From Stenopsyche tienmushanensis (lineage: Eukaryota; Arthropoda; Insecta; Trichoptera; Stenopsychidae): a stretch of DNA of 64,000 bases. The translations under genes were made by a program, and so were the position numbers. The stretch spans positions 558,001-622,000 of the forward strand of contig WACJ01000104.1 in NCBI GenBank assembly GCA_008973525.1, in the 5' to 3' direction. The first letter of the stretch is position 1. Every line of letters starts with the position of its first letter. Below are positions 34,647 through 47,535 of this stretch, one piece after another. The notes below the pieces were generated by a model. That model was not told where the DNA came from, searched no databases, and worked only from the letters and a program-made list of their open reading frames with translations.

Positions 34647-37031
34647 ATAAGTTATCATAACGAATTTAATATGCATATTTGAGCTCATTGAAAAAAATGA
34701 TATGCATTTCCTGTAATCATATTTCTATTAATATATCTTTTTAATTAAAACAATTCAGTATATAAATAAAAAACTTGTGGTAAATTAAACTGTTGGAAAT
34801 GAGGAAAAAATAAGTAAGAAACATTTTCATTAATGATTTGATTGAATGTATGATAGTGTTTGTGGTCTATTTTATTTATTTGTTCCCCATATCCATAAAT
34901 TTGGGAGATCAGATGTATGAATATCGATCATTTGGAATCAAATTTAACCTGATTTTCTGATTATTAATTACTTAATAGACTGAGGGCTGGCAGCATAAAT
35001 TGAAGGTAATCCAACACATGTAAATAATTTAATAGTTGTGTTCTGGCGTGTTTCTGGACTATCATTATGAGTGTCTGGCGAATGAGTGTCGTTGGGTTTG
35101 GGAGGGAAGGAGGTTACCAGACTATTACCAGCTTGTTAAGATAGTCCCAGACTGGTATAAACTTGCTGAAGCTAACCAGAAAATGATGTTAATTTTTAAA
35201 AGTTGAATGAAATTATTTTTAATAGCCTGCAGGACTTGTTTATAACAATAGCTAAATTGACACTCAAAAATAATTATAATTTTGGCACTCACTTATAGAT
35301 ATTATCCTATTTAAATGACTTTATGTAGGAAAGATCAAAGCAATTAATTTATTTGTTTATAATTACATATCTGTTTTTAATTATGGGTTTAATGCCATGT
35401 ATATTTATTGATAATTTTTATACAGATTTGATATTTTTTATATGACTCCAAAAAATATGTAATAATCGTAGTTACAAATTAATTACCGAATGGAATTTTC
35501 CATTGATTTCAACGGGGGCCAAAACGCGCAATATTTGATCCGGTGATGATTTGTTTATGTAATAATAGCTTAAATTGGCTCACTTTTGCGATAAAATACT
35601 TGATTTATCAACAATATATTTATGTAGTAATTAAATGTAATCCCTATAATCACTCCTCTCTGCGATTCAATTCACAATCACCGCGATAAATCATCGAAAA
35701 CAAAAACGAGCCTTATAAAATGAAGAATTCAGTCTGGAATTTCGTCGATACATAAATCCAATTGGATTAATGATCATTCTGGAAGCTTCTATGAAATCAT
35801 CCAATGCAATGCATAATAATATTACCGCATCATATTTACGTCAAATGAGATGCGTTTTTCGGCTTATCTCAATAGTTTTCATTGATAAAATCGATGAATT
35901 TAATTGATCATTCGGGGTTGCTAAATCAACAAGTTTAAATTAACAATCGATTATACGTTGGGTACACATAACCTAAAAAAAACGCAAATATCTCATTTGA
36001 TTTATCAATTAGGACGATCGATGTTTAACGACGAGACTTACTTGAATTCGATGACAGTTTTCAAAAGAAGCGGTGTTGACAGTTCTCTATGGGCACGACC
36101 AACCACCAGGATTGCAACAGTAGAACGAGTGCACTAAACAGCTGCGAGCACGCTCATGAGCTGATGACATTTCCAGCCAGTTCAATTTCGGCGATATTTT
36201 ATATAGCGAATTTAAAAAATAAATTCCAAGCATTTAAACGATATCAAAAGAACGCTTATACTTTATAAAAATACGTACATTTGAAAATTTAAATATGTTT
36301 ATTTTTATAATATATATGCTAGCATTGCACCACACTTTAAATGAACATTTACTTTTTTAAAAAATACAGATTTTAAATATGCGCATAAAAATGTATTTAA
36401 AAAATACGATAATAAATATTATAAACACATTTTAATTTAAATTAAAATTCGCAAATATTTCTAAAAATAAAAACATTTTAATTATTGTATTAATACAATT
36501 TTAATTTTATATGATAAAATGATTTAAATTTGATTACATTTTGTGTTTATTATAGAACATTGCATTAATTTTATTTATAAAAAATATATTGTATTAAGTC
36601 GACAAATACGCTTTTATTGTAAAACATTTAATTTAAGAATTAATACAAAACGTCAGATTTAACTTAAGTGTCATTATATGTTTGTCGTCATAAGATTGGT
36701 TTAAATGTGCGAATGAATGCATATTTGCACATCAACTTTGTATTTTAAAATGTTATAAATTCAATAAACAATGTTATCGATATGTAGATGAATAATAAAT
36801 AATTAAAATCTATGTAAACATGAATAAAATTGTTGTTAATATTTTGTTTATATAATTTATTGCTAAGTATATTTTCCTAAATCTAAAATAATAAGAATCT
36901 ATGGAATATAATTTTTAATGGTTATAAAAATATCTTGCAAAGTGCAATATTACGCTAAGAGACCAAATGATTGCGTTAGTGTCTGCAACGGTATACACAT
37001 TTAAATAAATAAATCAGTAAAAGAAGCATCG
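34647..37031. other. AT-rich DNA downstream of the acyltransferase gene
   Basis: 34903-34965 is a small relative of the SINE body at 14400. 35100-35165 has a locally inverted TTACCAGACTATTACCAGC / CCCAGACTGGTA pattern. 36240-37020 is extremely AT-rich and may include the 3' untranslated region of the acyltransferase; several minus-strand AATAAA sites exist and none can be singled out. Confidence 0.4.
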
Positions 37032-39428
37032 TTACGACTCAATTTCGAGTCGCTTTTGTAGACTATCCGTGATATGATGAGCCGCCTCAGACCAATAATC
37101 CGCTAGCACAGTATGATGCGGAGCCAATTGCGCGTCTGCCATTATGCCTATCCTCACGTGATTTGCATATCGTTGTATTGTTAATGACATACCTGCACAA
37201 ACAAAAAATACGGTTATTATTCAATATGAATCATGTTTTTAAATGGTCGATGGACGGTGGTGTCATACTTATGTTTCCTTGGGGCGGTCTCCAAGCGACG
37301 AGGGATAGAACCGTATGTCCCCATTGCGAATGTCGCAGACCTCCGCTGCCACTTTCGGCGACTTCCGTTAGAGTAACTGAATATTTTCTCGTCCAGTAGT
37401 TGAGAAATATCCTTGCTAATACTGTCGGCAGTCCTTTTACAATCAATGCGTGTTCTCCGCCGAGCGCATAGAGCACTCCTTGTTTTTGTCTGATGTTTTT
37501 AATCCGTTTGTTCATTTCTAGGACTTCGTCGATTGGATTCCCGTCACCGTTTTCATTGATCGGCAGCGATATACAAACAATGCCTTTGTTCAATATGAAA
37601 TCGCCATTTTTTTCAGTGGACGAGAGCAGCGTATCGCATGAAACTGTTCGCGCGGTTATCAGCGTTGATTTTGGTACTTTTAAATTTGCACGCTGAAAAT
37701 ATTCCCGCAGACAATTTCCGGTCATTGTTAATAAAATTTCAGTCTCGGATACGCTAACAGCGGCTGCTGCCTCGCCCAAGGCTTTTCTGGATATTTGTGG
37801 CGACCACGCGACGACTTTTCTTCCACAAAGTGATACAGTTTGTAAATGATGCCGTTCTTCGTTATCGTCGTTGAATATTAGCTCGGTTATTAAATTTATC
37901 GGCGCTTTATAAATCAGCTGAAGAATGTCAACGCACTCGTTTAATGCGGAATACAGCAGCGGAAAATAGCTCAATATGACGGAGATTGCCGTGTTTTGAT
38001 AGATGTAATATTTTCTATCGCGCAATAAAAATACAAATTCTCTGATCATCAGCGACGGTAGAGTTATCGAGCAGAAAAAGAATGTCCAATATAAACATTT
38101 TAATGTCCGTCTCAGAACTATTACGGGATTAAATGATATCAAACAGGATTGAAGTAATATCACGATTGTAATGCCCCGTCTTGAAATTTCTCTGTAGAGC
38201 GTGGATATAAAAAGCCTGATGGAATTGGCCGGATCTTTCCGTTGCAGATTTAACGTCTTTCTGAATTCTTTGCAGACTGAAACGAAAGCGATCAGAAATA
38301 CTGCCATGCATTGAAAGTATCCGAGAGACGATTTCATCACCTTTGGGGATTCCAACGGATCGAATTCGGATATAAATTCATTCCATCGATTGGATAAACT
38401 ATCACTCAGCATACTGTAGAGCTTCGGTAAAGCTTTTGGCTTTGGAATGATGTCCGAGAGCGGAGTTTTAGCCAGGTCTTCGCTCATACACGACGTATTA
38501 TCGGCGGGCGTAGAACATTCGGCCGATATTGAGTCCCTTCGCTCCGATTTTAAAAGCAGAAAATCGCCAATTTTCAACGGCTCATCATCGTCAATCAATA
38601 AATGATGCACCCGCGTTAAAATGCAGTATTTTTCCTCGTTAGATGTTATGTTCGGGATGATTATGACTTGCCACGGGGGTAAATTTGATGGTAGATATTT
38701 CGTTACTATATCGTTTACATAATCCTACGGATATAACAATCATTAGTCATATAAACGCGTTAATCGAATCAATTATTTATGAAATGCGTTACCTGAATGT
38801 TCTGTTCGGTGATCGGTCTACCGCGGAATTGTGGTTTTCCCATAATTAAATGATTTTCTAATTTAAACGGTATATTTGTGCTCCAAGCATAATTTCCCCA
38901 GCAAGAAACAAGTCCGGCTCTCAGCTTAGGGAAAAATATATTACCGGCCTTATCCTTTTTTTCGAGAAGATGCTCAATAACGGCCTGACGTATAAACTCC
39001 GGTTGACACGGTCCTATAATAATGTGCAACGTATAGGCCCAAACATTATAATAGCGATAAATAGACGGTGCCGAAATATTTTTAACGTACCTTTGATTGC
39101 CATCAATACGTTTATAACGCCTTGATTCCTATGATTGTCCAGCAGCGTCCTAATGGACGTCGTCTCGATGAAATTTAAATGTGGAAAACGATTCGCTAAT
39201 ATTTTCAACCAAAATTTCCTCGACGTTTGAACGCCTGAATAACAATTTTAGGATTTAAAAGCCGATTTATACATTTATACGCACGACGAAAATTCACTTA
39301 CATATGTAGCACAACACCAGCCATGGCACCGTGAATAAAGTGCACGCAAACGTAATAAACGTCGCTACTTCAGTGAGAAAATTCGACTTGAATATTCGCG
39401 TCTCATCGTCGTTTACTTTCTTGGCCAT
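37032..39428 (-). CDS. Wax ester synthase/diacylglycerol acyltransferase-like membrane protein (WSD family), five exons
   Basis: Predicted acyl-CoA:alcohol or diacylglycerol O-acyltransferase of the WS/DGAT family, probably in the ER membrane; substrate unknown. Coding exons are 39428-39302, 39234-39091, 39013-38793, 38724-37269 and 37192-37032, all GT-AG with matching phases, giving 702 residues. A hydrophobic segment lies at 21-42. The N-terminal half has GRPITEQNIQ, PPWQV (180-184) and HHLLIDDD (204-211), in the place of the family's HHxxxDG active site; the Gly is Asp here. A Ser-rich insertion (225-265) and hydrophobic stretches near 300-314, 348-362 and 373-392 follow. The C-terminal WSD domain (about 470-700) includes GLPTVLARIFLNYWTRKYSV and SMSLTIQRYANHVRIGIMAD. 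The start is the only in-frame ATG of the first exon. Insect genomes encode several such proteins, few studied; activity is not proven by the motif. Confidence 0.88.
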
Positions 39429-42400
39429 GATCGCAATGCCCGTCTTCTAATAAACGTATATAATAATATTTGTAGTTATTTTAACGCGCGTATTACGAAT
39501 TTACGATTTAATCACAATTAAAATAATACGGGCTTAATAATCGAAGGTCAAGGAAAAGCGTCTGGCTCAAAACCAAGATAGCATCATACACACAATATCA
39601 TAATATAATCATTTAAAGCGTAGCCGATTTATAAATTCAACACTCAAATTTAAATACGAAACCGAAGATTGTTAATAAAAGGGCCCGTTAAGACGCGTCG
39701 ATATGAATTTTCACTGTTTCCCGGATCGAAATCAATCAAATTAGCTGGTCAATTCATCATCGTTTCGATTCAATCCGGTTTATGTCAACTATGTTCACTT
39801 TTTATCGTGACGCACTCATCGTGAAAGCCTCGAAATAACACAAAACGGATGCTATGGATGTATTGACTTGCGATCACGCGCGTATAACGAAGGGTATGAA
39901 CTGTTAATATTCGAAATGCCTTTCTTTATCAGTCTGAAGTCACCAGTTCATGGGTCAAAATCATTATCAATAATAAATAATATATATATATATTGATACC
40001 AATATACTATATTCTCGCGTATTGTCCTTTATTTAAAAATATCTTGATATCGCCTTGTAAATATTTACATATTAACGTGATGTAATAGATATTGATTTTA
40101 AAACAGGGTAGACCCAAGATAATTTTAGATCTTATCTTATAAATAGTGGGATTTGTCAAGAATTTGGACTAAATTATCGGTTAAAAAATTTGCGCGATAA
40201 TAATACCGTTTTTAAAATCATTCCGCGAGTATTGTTACCAATATGATACATTTTTAAAGATGTATAAAATTGAACGTACACTGTATTTACATCACAAATG
40301 CTATTTTAACATTGCGCGAAATATCAACGGAGAATGTTTATGATCTTTTAGCATTTTTTATAAGGCGCAATCGATGAAATACGCAGGTCGTTAGTTCAGA
40401 CAAAACTCTAATTTGTATTAATTTTGCTTGATGTTGTATGCATAATTTGATAAAGTCGCTTAATAAGGGCTACTACAAATTAAACGTATTTATACGGCAT
40501 TATTTATCAAATAAATTAATTGTGATCTCTAATATATTTTAATTCGGAGCCTAATTACTATCGAAGATTGTATAATATATAAAAATTGGACTATTAATTT
40601 AACGATTGAGCAATTGATTACACAGTCACCGCCAATATTTTATGCAGATTCAATTATAAAATCCCATCGGTTAATAAAATTATCCAAAAATTATATTTAA
40701 TTCGACACGTTGGCAGCCCCAGAATTGTATGTAAATAAAGAAATTACTTTGATCCCGAGCAAGAGCACGAAGTACACAAGATTAATCGTTGTTGTTTATA
40801 ATTAAAAGGAAGCTTATCGAAATATTATAAATACATAAAGCGGAACTGTCTCGTTTTTTATGTGCATAACACAAAAAACACACACGATGCATGAAAGCAT
40901 AATTAAATCTAATGATCTCATGGACTCATTCATTCGATACGGGATAATAGATACCGTATTAAATTCTTTTGGCGACAAAACACGGCAGTATCTTCTTAAA
41001 TACGACGATGCACAAGACTTATTGCTTCATTCAACTAAAGGCGTCCAAAGAAAGACCATTCCTAGACTGATAACATAAATTGGACTTTACTACATACATG
41101 TTTTTTATTTGGCTATTATAAAAAATGCATGGTTTTAATTGATGCATGTAACGTTGCATCCGAGAGCTATTTGTGTATTTAAAGATGTGAATCGTCGATG
41201 ATGAAATTGTACATCTGTGGACATATTTTATACCTGACGACGTTAAACAATACAAACGAGATGAATCGTTTCATGTGGAATATGGATATTTCAAACATTA
41301 CTGCGGAAGATGCACATCTAGAAAGCCGTCTATCGACAACGATACGCATTTTAGAAATAATAACAGCTTGAAGTTATAATTAAACGCGTGCAAAAGTTGG
41401 ATTTTATCTAAATAAATATATATTTTTGCTGAAAATATAAGATCATAATCATATTTACGATTTGAACGACAATTTAATCGATAAAATATCATTATTTCAA
41501 TATATATAATGTTGTGGTAATATATAAAAAATACTATAAAGGATTATTTTATGATAGATCTTGCGCTTTAATTCATCTGTCGCTAAAATCAACCCAACAA
41601 AATTCATCATAAACATATCAACAAAATAGATATTTTTATGAATACAGCTCATGAGTTATGAGCTCTCAATTCATGCGAGATCATTTATAGACATCTATTG
41701 GTGGCACGTATAATCTAAATGTCTTTACGCCGAACAAACTATGAAACTGTTATATTAAATAATTTATAAAAGCACCTTTTTAACGTCGTCATTATACTAT
41801 GTTGTTTATTTTTAATTTGAGAACATATACATATAATATAATCCATGTTTTGGTATTGGTTTTTCATAACGGTCTTTTTAACAAGTCTTTTTATATTTGA
41901 AGCATAATAAAGAACAAAAATACATTTATGACTCGAATAAACGCGTTTAAAATATGTAAAATCTTAACGACGGTAAATTATTGTAACGGAAAAATCTTCC
42001 GAAGCATTAATATGCAAAATATGATTGAAACGAGTGCATTGTTTGGGTTGAATCGTATATTTATTTCCAAATCGAATCAAAAACAACTCGTTCAATGATC
42101 ATCACCATTATATATTACATTTAAACTTGTAATATTCTATATTTATTCATCGTCGTTACACGGTTATGAACGTATGCGATTCATTCTTCACCATTTTGTC
42201 TCATATATTCGATAAATTGAATATCTGTGGGCGTGTTATCTTCAAACAACATATCGTTAGACTCGCTGCAACATATTTGGACTTTTTTTTGGATAAGGAT
42301 TTTTTGACTAGATCCTCTAAAAAAAAAGTGTGTTACCAAATATTAGATAATACCGATAGTAAATTACATAGTTCCATTCCGACCAAAAAACCACATTTAT

Positions 42401-42857
42401 GATACGGTCTTAATTAAATTTGAAGCTATTTAATGTGCTTTTTAAATACATAGAAATTGAGGTAAATGGAGGAGAGATAGCGTAAAACAAATTAGGATTG
42501 GCTAAAAACATGATTAAATGTTGTTGTTTTTTTATGATATAAGTTGATCCAAAAGTAACACCTATATATAAGCGCTGTATAATATTTACATGTAACGTTT
42601 TCATAAATGTTATAAGGCATTTTGTTTTAGTAGAAGATAGTATGTATAATTTTATCCAATGAACGGGTATATATTGCAACAATGATGTTCAGCAAAATTT
42701 TGTATATAACTAAAAAAATAAATGCAATCATTAGATCACATTTATTCGAGGACGGTGATGGAAATGCTGTTACTGCGAATGCTGAGCGATACCAATCTGA
42801 TGTCTATTTCCAGTCACATGTTACAAATCACTGGCAATTTACTGGTAAATGTTATAC
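39429..42857. other. AT-rich intergenic DNA upstream of the acyltransferase
   Basis: The sequence is AT-rich with short TA runs (39989-39995) and no open frame above about 75 codons with family resemblance. 39430-39800 would hold the acyltransferase promoter if the first coding exon is near the 5' end, but no element can be named. Confidence 0.4.
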
Positions 42858-42860
42858 AGT

Positions 42861-43156
42861 CAACCCTTTTATAGGGTCTACTTCTGCAAATATATTTCCT
42901 ATAGTGTTTGCGACGGTCTTTTCGTATAGTGGTCCCTTCTATAGCCTATTCTAATTAAGGGAAGTTAAAATATGAAAAAGGATTTCCATTGGATCATCAG
43001 TCAGTATAAATCAAAATGCTTGTGTTAAAAAATAATTTATCAGCTAGAACATAAGATTGTTTTATGATATGTATTGAAGATCGTCGTCAAAAAAGTGTTT
43101 GGTTTGATGTTTTTTTTTCCTATAGCGTGACTCCTATCTCGACGTTATAAAAGGAT
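42861..43156. mobile_element. Pogo/Tigger-like MITE
   Basis: Left end CAGTCAACCCTTTTATAGGG, right end TTATAAAAGGATTGATTG, inverted, with TA outside each (42859-42860 side and 43157 side). Internal TTCGTATAGTGGTCCCTTCTATAGCC and CCTATAGCGTGACTCCTATC TCGACG are sub-terminal repeats resembling those of 33251-33415. Confidence 0.6.
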
Positions 43157-43273
43157 TGATTGTATTTTCTAAATTCTTACCTCCAGTATGAATGAATTCA
43201 CAATTTTTTCGTGGGTACATTCGGAAGAATATAAATTGATGAATATGAAGCAGATTTGTAGATGAAAAGAACA

Positions 43274-43566
43274 TCTATGTATGTAAAAATGAATGTTTGT
43301 CGTCTGTATGTTTTGTATACGCTCCTATACCATTCGTCCGATTGCGTTGAAACTTTGAGGAGTTGTTGTATGCACACCACTGAAGGTTTTTGAATTAGCA
43401 CAATCATTTTTTTGTGAGCGGAATATGTTTTGCGAGACGTTTAGCGGATGCACCGTATTGGTGCATATTGTTTCAGGCCGTGCTACACGTGGCCTGAAGC
43501 AATGAACAACGTGTTACTACTGCATTTCTTTTTAAATAATTGCAACACATGCCGGGTACCCGCTAG
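43274..43566 (+). mobile_element. Non-autonomous Helitron-like element
   Basis: It starts TCTATGTATGTAAAAATGAA, preceded by A at 43273. It continues with GTCTGTATGTTTTGTATACGC and CCTATACCATTCGTCCGATT, common in insect Helitrons, then CACGTGGCCTGAAGCAATGAA. It ends GCCGGGTACCCGCTAG (43551-43566) followed by T, giving the expected A/T insertion context, a short 3' palindrome and the CTAG terminus. Length 293 bases, no Rep/helicase. Best-preserved Helitron-like copy in the window. Confidence 0.7.
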
Positions 43567-45186
43567 TTGTTGATAATTTATATTTATTTAAGCAAAATTA
43601 TATATTTGGGTACATTCTTCATCGAGCGTATTTTAATTTATCGTCGCATCCTTTGAATGAAACGCTTCGAATTTTCGATATGGTAAGGGCGAATTTGGTC
43701 GACGATTCTTCGCCTTAGAGCCACCGTTTCAACCCTTATCGTTTCGAAACAACCCTCTGAGCATGCGTTAGAAAAATGGCCACTCGTAATCCGTATTCAG
43801 CTACATGAGGGTCAATATTTCTATAGGATGTTCTGTTTTCGTCGAACGGATGGCCTGCCCGGTTGTGCCATCAAAAGTGGTGTCATTTTATACGAATAAG
43901 GTAAATCAAATTGATCTGACATGTGTCAAAATACACCATAGTGACTCGTTATTGGTATTGTTTTGGTTTTCCGCGAGATAAGTGCATCGAAACGGAATAA
44001 ATGCATCGGATTTGCATACGAGTGTCGTTTTATACTATTTCATAATACGTGATGGGCTTTTTATTATAAGCAATATTCATATTATTCATGGATTTTATTA
44101 TTAAAAATAATATTTTTATGCAATTCAGAATTGCATTTATGATGCACTTTAACAATTTATTGATTATGCATCACTCGCTTGTTATGTATAAATACATGTA
44201 TTTTCATAATATGTATTGAATCTATTTTGACACTTAAACAACCGGTATGCGAACGACCAACAAGTGACAATACATGCGTTAATGTTCTCAATACACAGGC
44301 TCTTTCATTAAGAACGCTCAATTTTTAAATGTAAATAAAACAAGTTGTATATAAGACATTCACTCATATTTTTTCCTATTTGATAGATCATTTTATGGCA
44401 TTAATTATGAAATATAATATTGTTTAAATTTCTGCCACGATTTTTGTTTGGCGGCACATATTCGGGTGGTTCAATTTTCATTGAATTTATCACATAAATC
44501 TGGTTGAATTTGCTGGATGGCGTTCGTTATGTTGATTTTGAGGGCATTAATTGTCTGCGATTTGTATACATAGACCTGCCCTTAAAGATATCCCTTAAAT
44601 CTTCGCTTTTGGCGATACATTTCTCTAATAGAACACTGATTTTAAAAATAAAATTTGATAATTTACGCACAACATTCAACGCTATAATTTTACATAATAA
44701 AATTGCCATATATTGTTAAATAATTTATAATACATGTTTTTTTAACAATATGGCCGCTATAACTTTAACAATATGCTTCAACAATATGGACCCTATAAAA
44801 ATATATTAACAAATTGAACAGTTTTTGGATTCAAATTGCGATTACTTTAAGAGATAAATGTGTTTTTGCAATTTCGCCGCGGAACGCCCTCCCGCAGACA
44901 GTGTGTTAAAATCATGTCCGATGATCAATCTTTGTGATGTGCCCGCCGAATATAAAGTCGTCATGCATAAATAAATATTTAAATAACATTGTTAATGCGA
45001 TCTGATGTTGATATTAGGTAAAAACTAATTTTTAATTGTAAATAGTTTTTATTTCAAGTGACGCGTTTCGACCTTTTAGTGTTAAGGTCATCGCTTGTTT
45101 GTAATGTTTTACATATTTTCGTTTTGAACTTATCTCAATGTTTTAAGGCATTCCAAGGGTCACAAAAATATTTATTTAATAAATGT
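43567..45186. other. Intergenic, no gene recognised
   Basis: Opposing short frames at 44504-44719 lack family resemblance. The tract AAATTTGATAATTTACGCAC AACATTCAACGCTATAA (44648-44690) also occurs diverged at 51848-51890, where it lies beside a Tc1-like transposase start, so 44640-44790 is probably a remnant of that element. Confidence 0.4.
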
Positions 45187-45289
45187 TTGGCAGATTTGGG
45201 GGTTTCTCAGTAAACCCTGGCAAATCTTCCCAAGAAAGTTGTCCAGGTCACTTATTTGCTTTTATATTGATCAAATATACACTTGAGTT

Positions 45290-45740
45290 TTTTTTATGCG
45301 GATCTTTTTTATGCGATTTTAAAAAATAATGGAACCCATCCATCATTTTTCTGTAGAGGGCTAAGCCTTTTTTATGCGAATGCGCATAAAAAAAATCTAA
45401 AATTGCAATTCTTTCTCAAAATGATGTCGATGAATTGCTTGAGGATACTCCCTTGAACGAAGATAATATTATTGGTTTGATGTTGTATGACAGCGAAGAA
45501 AAAGAAGATTATATTTAAGTGGAAAAAATCCTGCCCCCTTTACTGTAAAGATGATATAAAAAGCAATTTTTTTATGCGATTTTTGGTATATTCTATCGCA
45601 TTGATTTGAAGTTGTGCGGTTTTTTAAAATAATGGAACATATCATTCAGTTTTCTATGTAGTTCAAGTCTTTTTATATGCGATTTTTTTATGCGACTCCT
45701 CGTGGAACATATCTATCGCATAAAAACAGACCCAAGCGTA
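45290..45740. mobile_element. Family G element with TTTTTATGCG-rich ends
   Basis: Left end GTTTTTTTTATGCGGATCTT and right end GCGACTCCTCGTGGAACATA TCTATCGCATAAAAACAGAC bound about 450 bases. Internally, a plus-strand frame reads ILSQNDVDELLEDTPLNED (45412-45468) and ends DSEEKEDYI-stop; this acidic tail could be the end of a transposase but I cannot assign it. Same modules in inverted order at 5940-7456. Confidence 0.5.
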
Positions 45741-45850
45741 TCTGGTTAATAAAAAACCACAGATTAACCAAAAATATTTCCATTGCTTAAGGGAATATTG
45801 AGCATTTTCTGAAAGATAGATGCTGGGGACTATTGTCTATGTCAGAAGAC

Positions 45851-46029
45851 TGTATTTTTACGCCAAGTTATACCTTTTTCAATTCAGGGCAAACCTTTTT
45901 CAATACAAGTTAAACTTTTTCAACTCAAGTTAAACGTTAAACTTTGCCAATCTGACATCTGACAGTTTAACTTGGATTGAAAAAGGTTTAAGTTGAAATG
46001 TAAAAGGTTTAACTTGGCGTAAAAATACT
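45851..46029. mobile_element. Palindromic MITE built from AAGTTAAAC modules
   Basis: Left end GTATTTTTACGCCAAGTTATACC and right end GGTTTAACTTGGCGTAAAAATAC are inverted repeats. Between them the module (C)AAGTTAAACTTTTTCAA occurs about four times directly in the left half and in reverse complement in the right half. About 180 bases, non-coding. Confidence 0.65.
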
Positions 46030-46149
46030 ATATCATACTACTCATACTGGGGCGGACCTTTTCTTCCTGGTTTCGCTTTGGTAATTGAGCCTCGCGTGTG
46101 GTCGGTTGTTATGGTCATAAGCGTCTTTTGTTTTGATAATTAAGTCTCA

Positions 46150-46220
46150 TGACTCGATTTGATTATCATCTGATCCGTTTTTGACAATCTGCCGCCCTTT
46201 GACAATCTGCCGCCTTATGA
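46150..46220. repeat. Short tandem duplication of TTTGACAATCTGCCGCC
   Basis: A 17-base unit occurs twice in a row at 46180-46212. It sits in a segment (46040-46440) with no recognisable gene; opposing 72- and 81-codon frames overlap one another. Confidence 0.5.
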
Positions 46221-46860
46221 CTTCTCCAAACGATCTGCTTTCACTCCAAACCTTCGACGTCTTTGTCGGTTTGATCAGCACATCATTTTCAAGGTTTGCT
46301 TTGATGGCATGTCTTGCCCAGCAAAGACAGGGGCAAAATATTAAGCTAACGATCGACATGTCCATGACCTCCAGGTTTCGAAAAAAAATGGGTTTCTTTT
46401 GGGATAATCTTATACACTGGCTTTAGAATTCATGAATAACGATTAGTTTGCTAATATTTTAGTAGTCCAAAGTAGTGCCAACTATTGTGTGTATAACACT
46501 TGACTATTATCACAATCATCTGCATTTCAATACATTTGTTTATTTGGGTGACATCTGAGAATACACATATTTCTCTAATGAAAATATAATATTTATTTAT
46601 ATAATTGGCATTAGAAGACTGATCTTATACATCTGGAATAATACAATCGGTTGTGAGACAAATTCCGATAAGTTCACAGTCATCGACATCCATGCAAAGA
46701 CAAACAAATGTCCTCTTGACTATTAAAAACATTTCGCAAAAATAAATTAGAAAAACAGTAGCAAACTTTCGCTCGAAAGTGTTGTGTCGCGCAGAAAAGA
46801 CGTGGAGTTGCTCGCTACTAGTATAAGTCTTGATTAACCCCCGAAAGAGGTAAGACACAG

Positions 46861-46990
46861 TGTTGTGTCCGAATTCCAGTGATTTAGAAAGAGCATTCTT
46901 ACACGTTGAGCTCGTAAATAGACATAGGCGGAGAGTGTTTTTGCACATTGAGTTTGGAGAGAAACAGAGACGGAGGAAGTATCTTGCAGG
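46861..46990 (+). mobile_element. LTR fragment, same family as 6194-6785
   Basis: TGTTGTGTCCGAATTCCAGTG ATTTAGAAAGAGCATT and GAGTTTGGAGAGAAACAGAG match the beginning of the LTR at 6194. Similarity is lost after about 46990. Upstream, AAAGAGGTAAGACACAG is also shared with 6178-6193. Confidence 0.65.
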
Positions 46991-47535
46991 TGGGAGATTG
47001 TTTTAAAAATGTTTTAATTGCGCACAAAAAATGCCTCCTCGGGCGCAGAAAAATAGCTCCGCGGGCGCAGAAAAATAGCTTCGCGGGCGCAAACGCGCCC
47101 ATGGGCATCATCAATCAATCATCAATCGACGAGCCCGCAGATCACGGGTGATCACCGCCACGACTAGTGTTTTCCCTGATTTTCCTTGGTCTGAAAATAG
47201 GTAATCTACCATAATTTGCTGAAATCAAACAAATAAAAAATAAAACCAGATGAGAAGTAAGTGGCCACAGGCCAGAAACCCTTAGGAATGAACAAACAGT
47301 ACAAAGTTTCCCCACAGCTTTCTCTTAGAGTTGCCCCCCTTCATTATCATTAATAATATTACATTGTCCTCAGGTAATTCCCCGAAACCTATCAAAAAAT
47401 TTCCAGCATTTGAGAGCATCTTGCATTTCTAACTAACCAGACATTGTTCTTGACCTCATCTCATCTAGTCGAATAAGATATTTTATTCGACTTAATTTAG
47501 TTATGAGTTTAGTTGCATTTTATTCAGCGGGACCG
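46991..47535. other. Intergenic with a GGGCGCAGAAAAATAGCT tandem
   Basis: At 47039-47095 the unit GGGCGCAGAAAAATAGCTCCGC occurs in two and a half direct copies. GGGCGC also occurs at the ends of repeat-B elements nearby. 47160-47535 holds nothing recognised. Confidence 0.45.

Noticed and set aside
37163..37399. Plus-strand 78-codon frame
   Set aside because: Antisense to the last two exons of the acyltransferase; no family resemblance.
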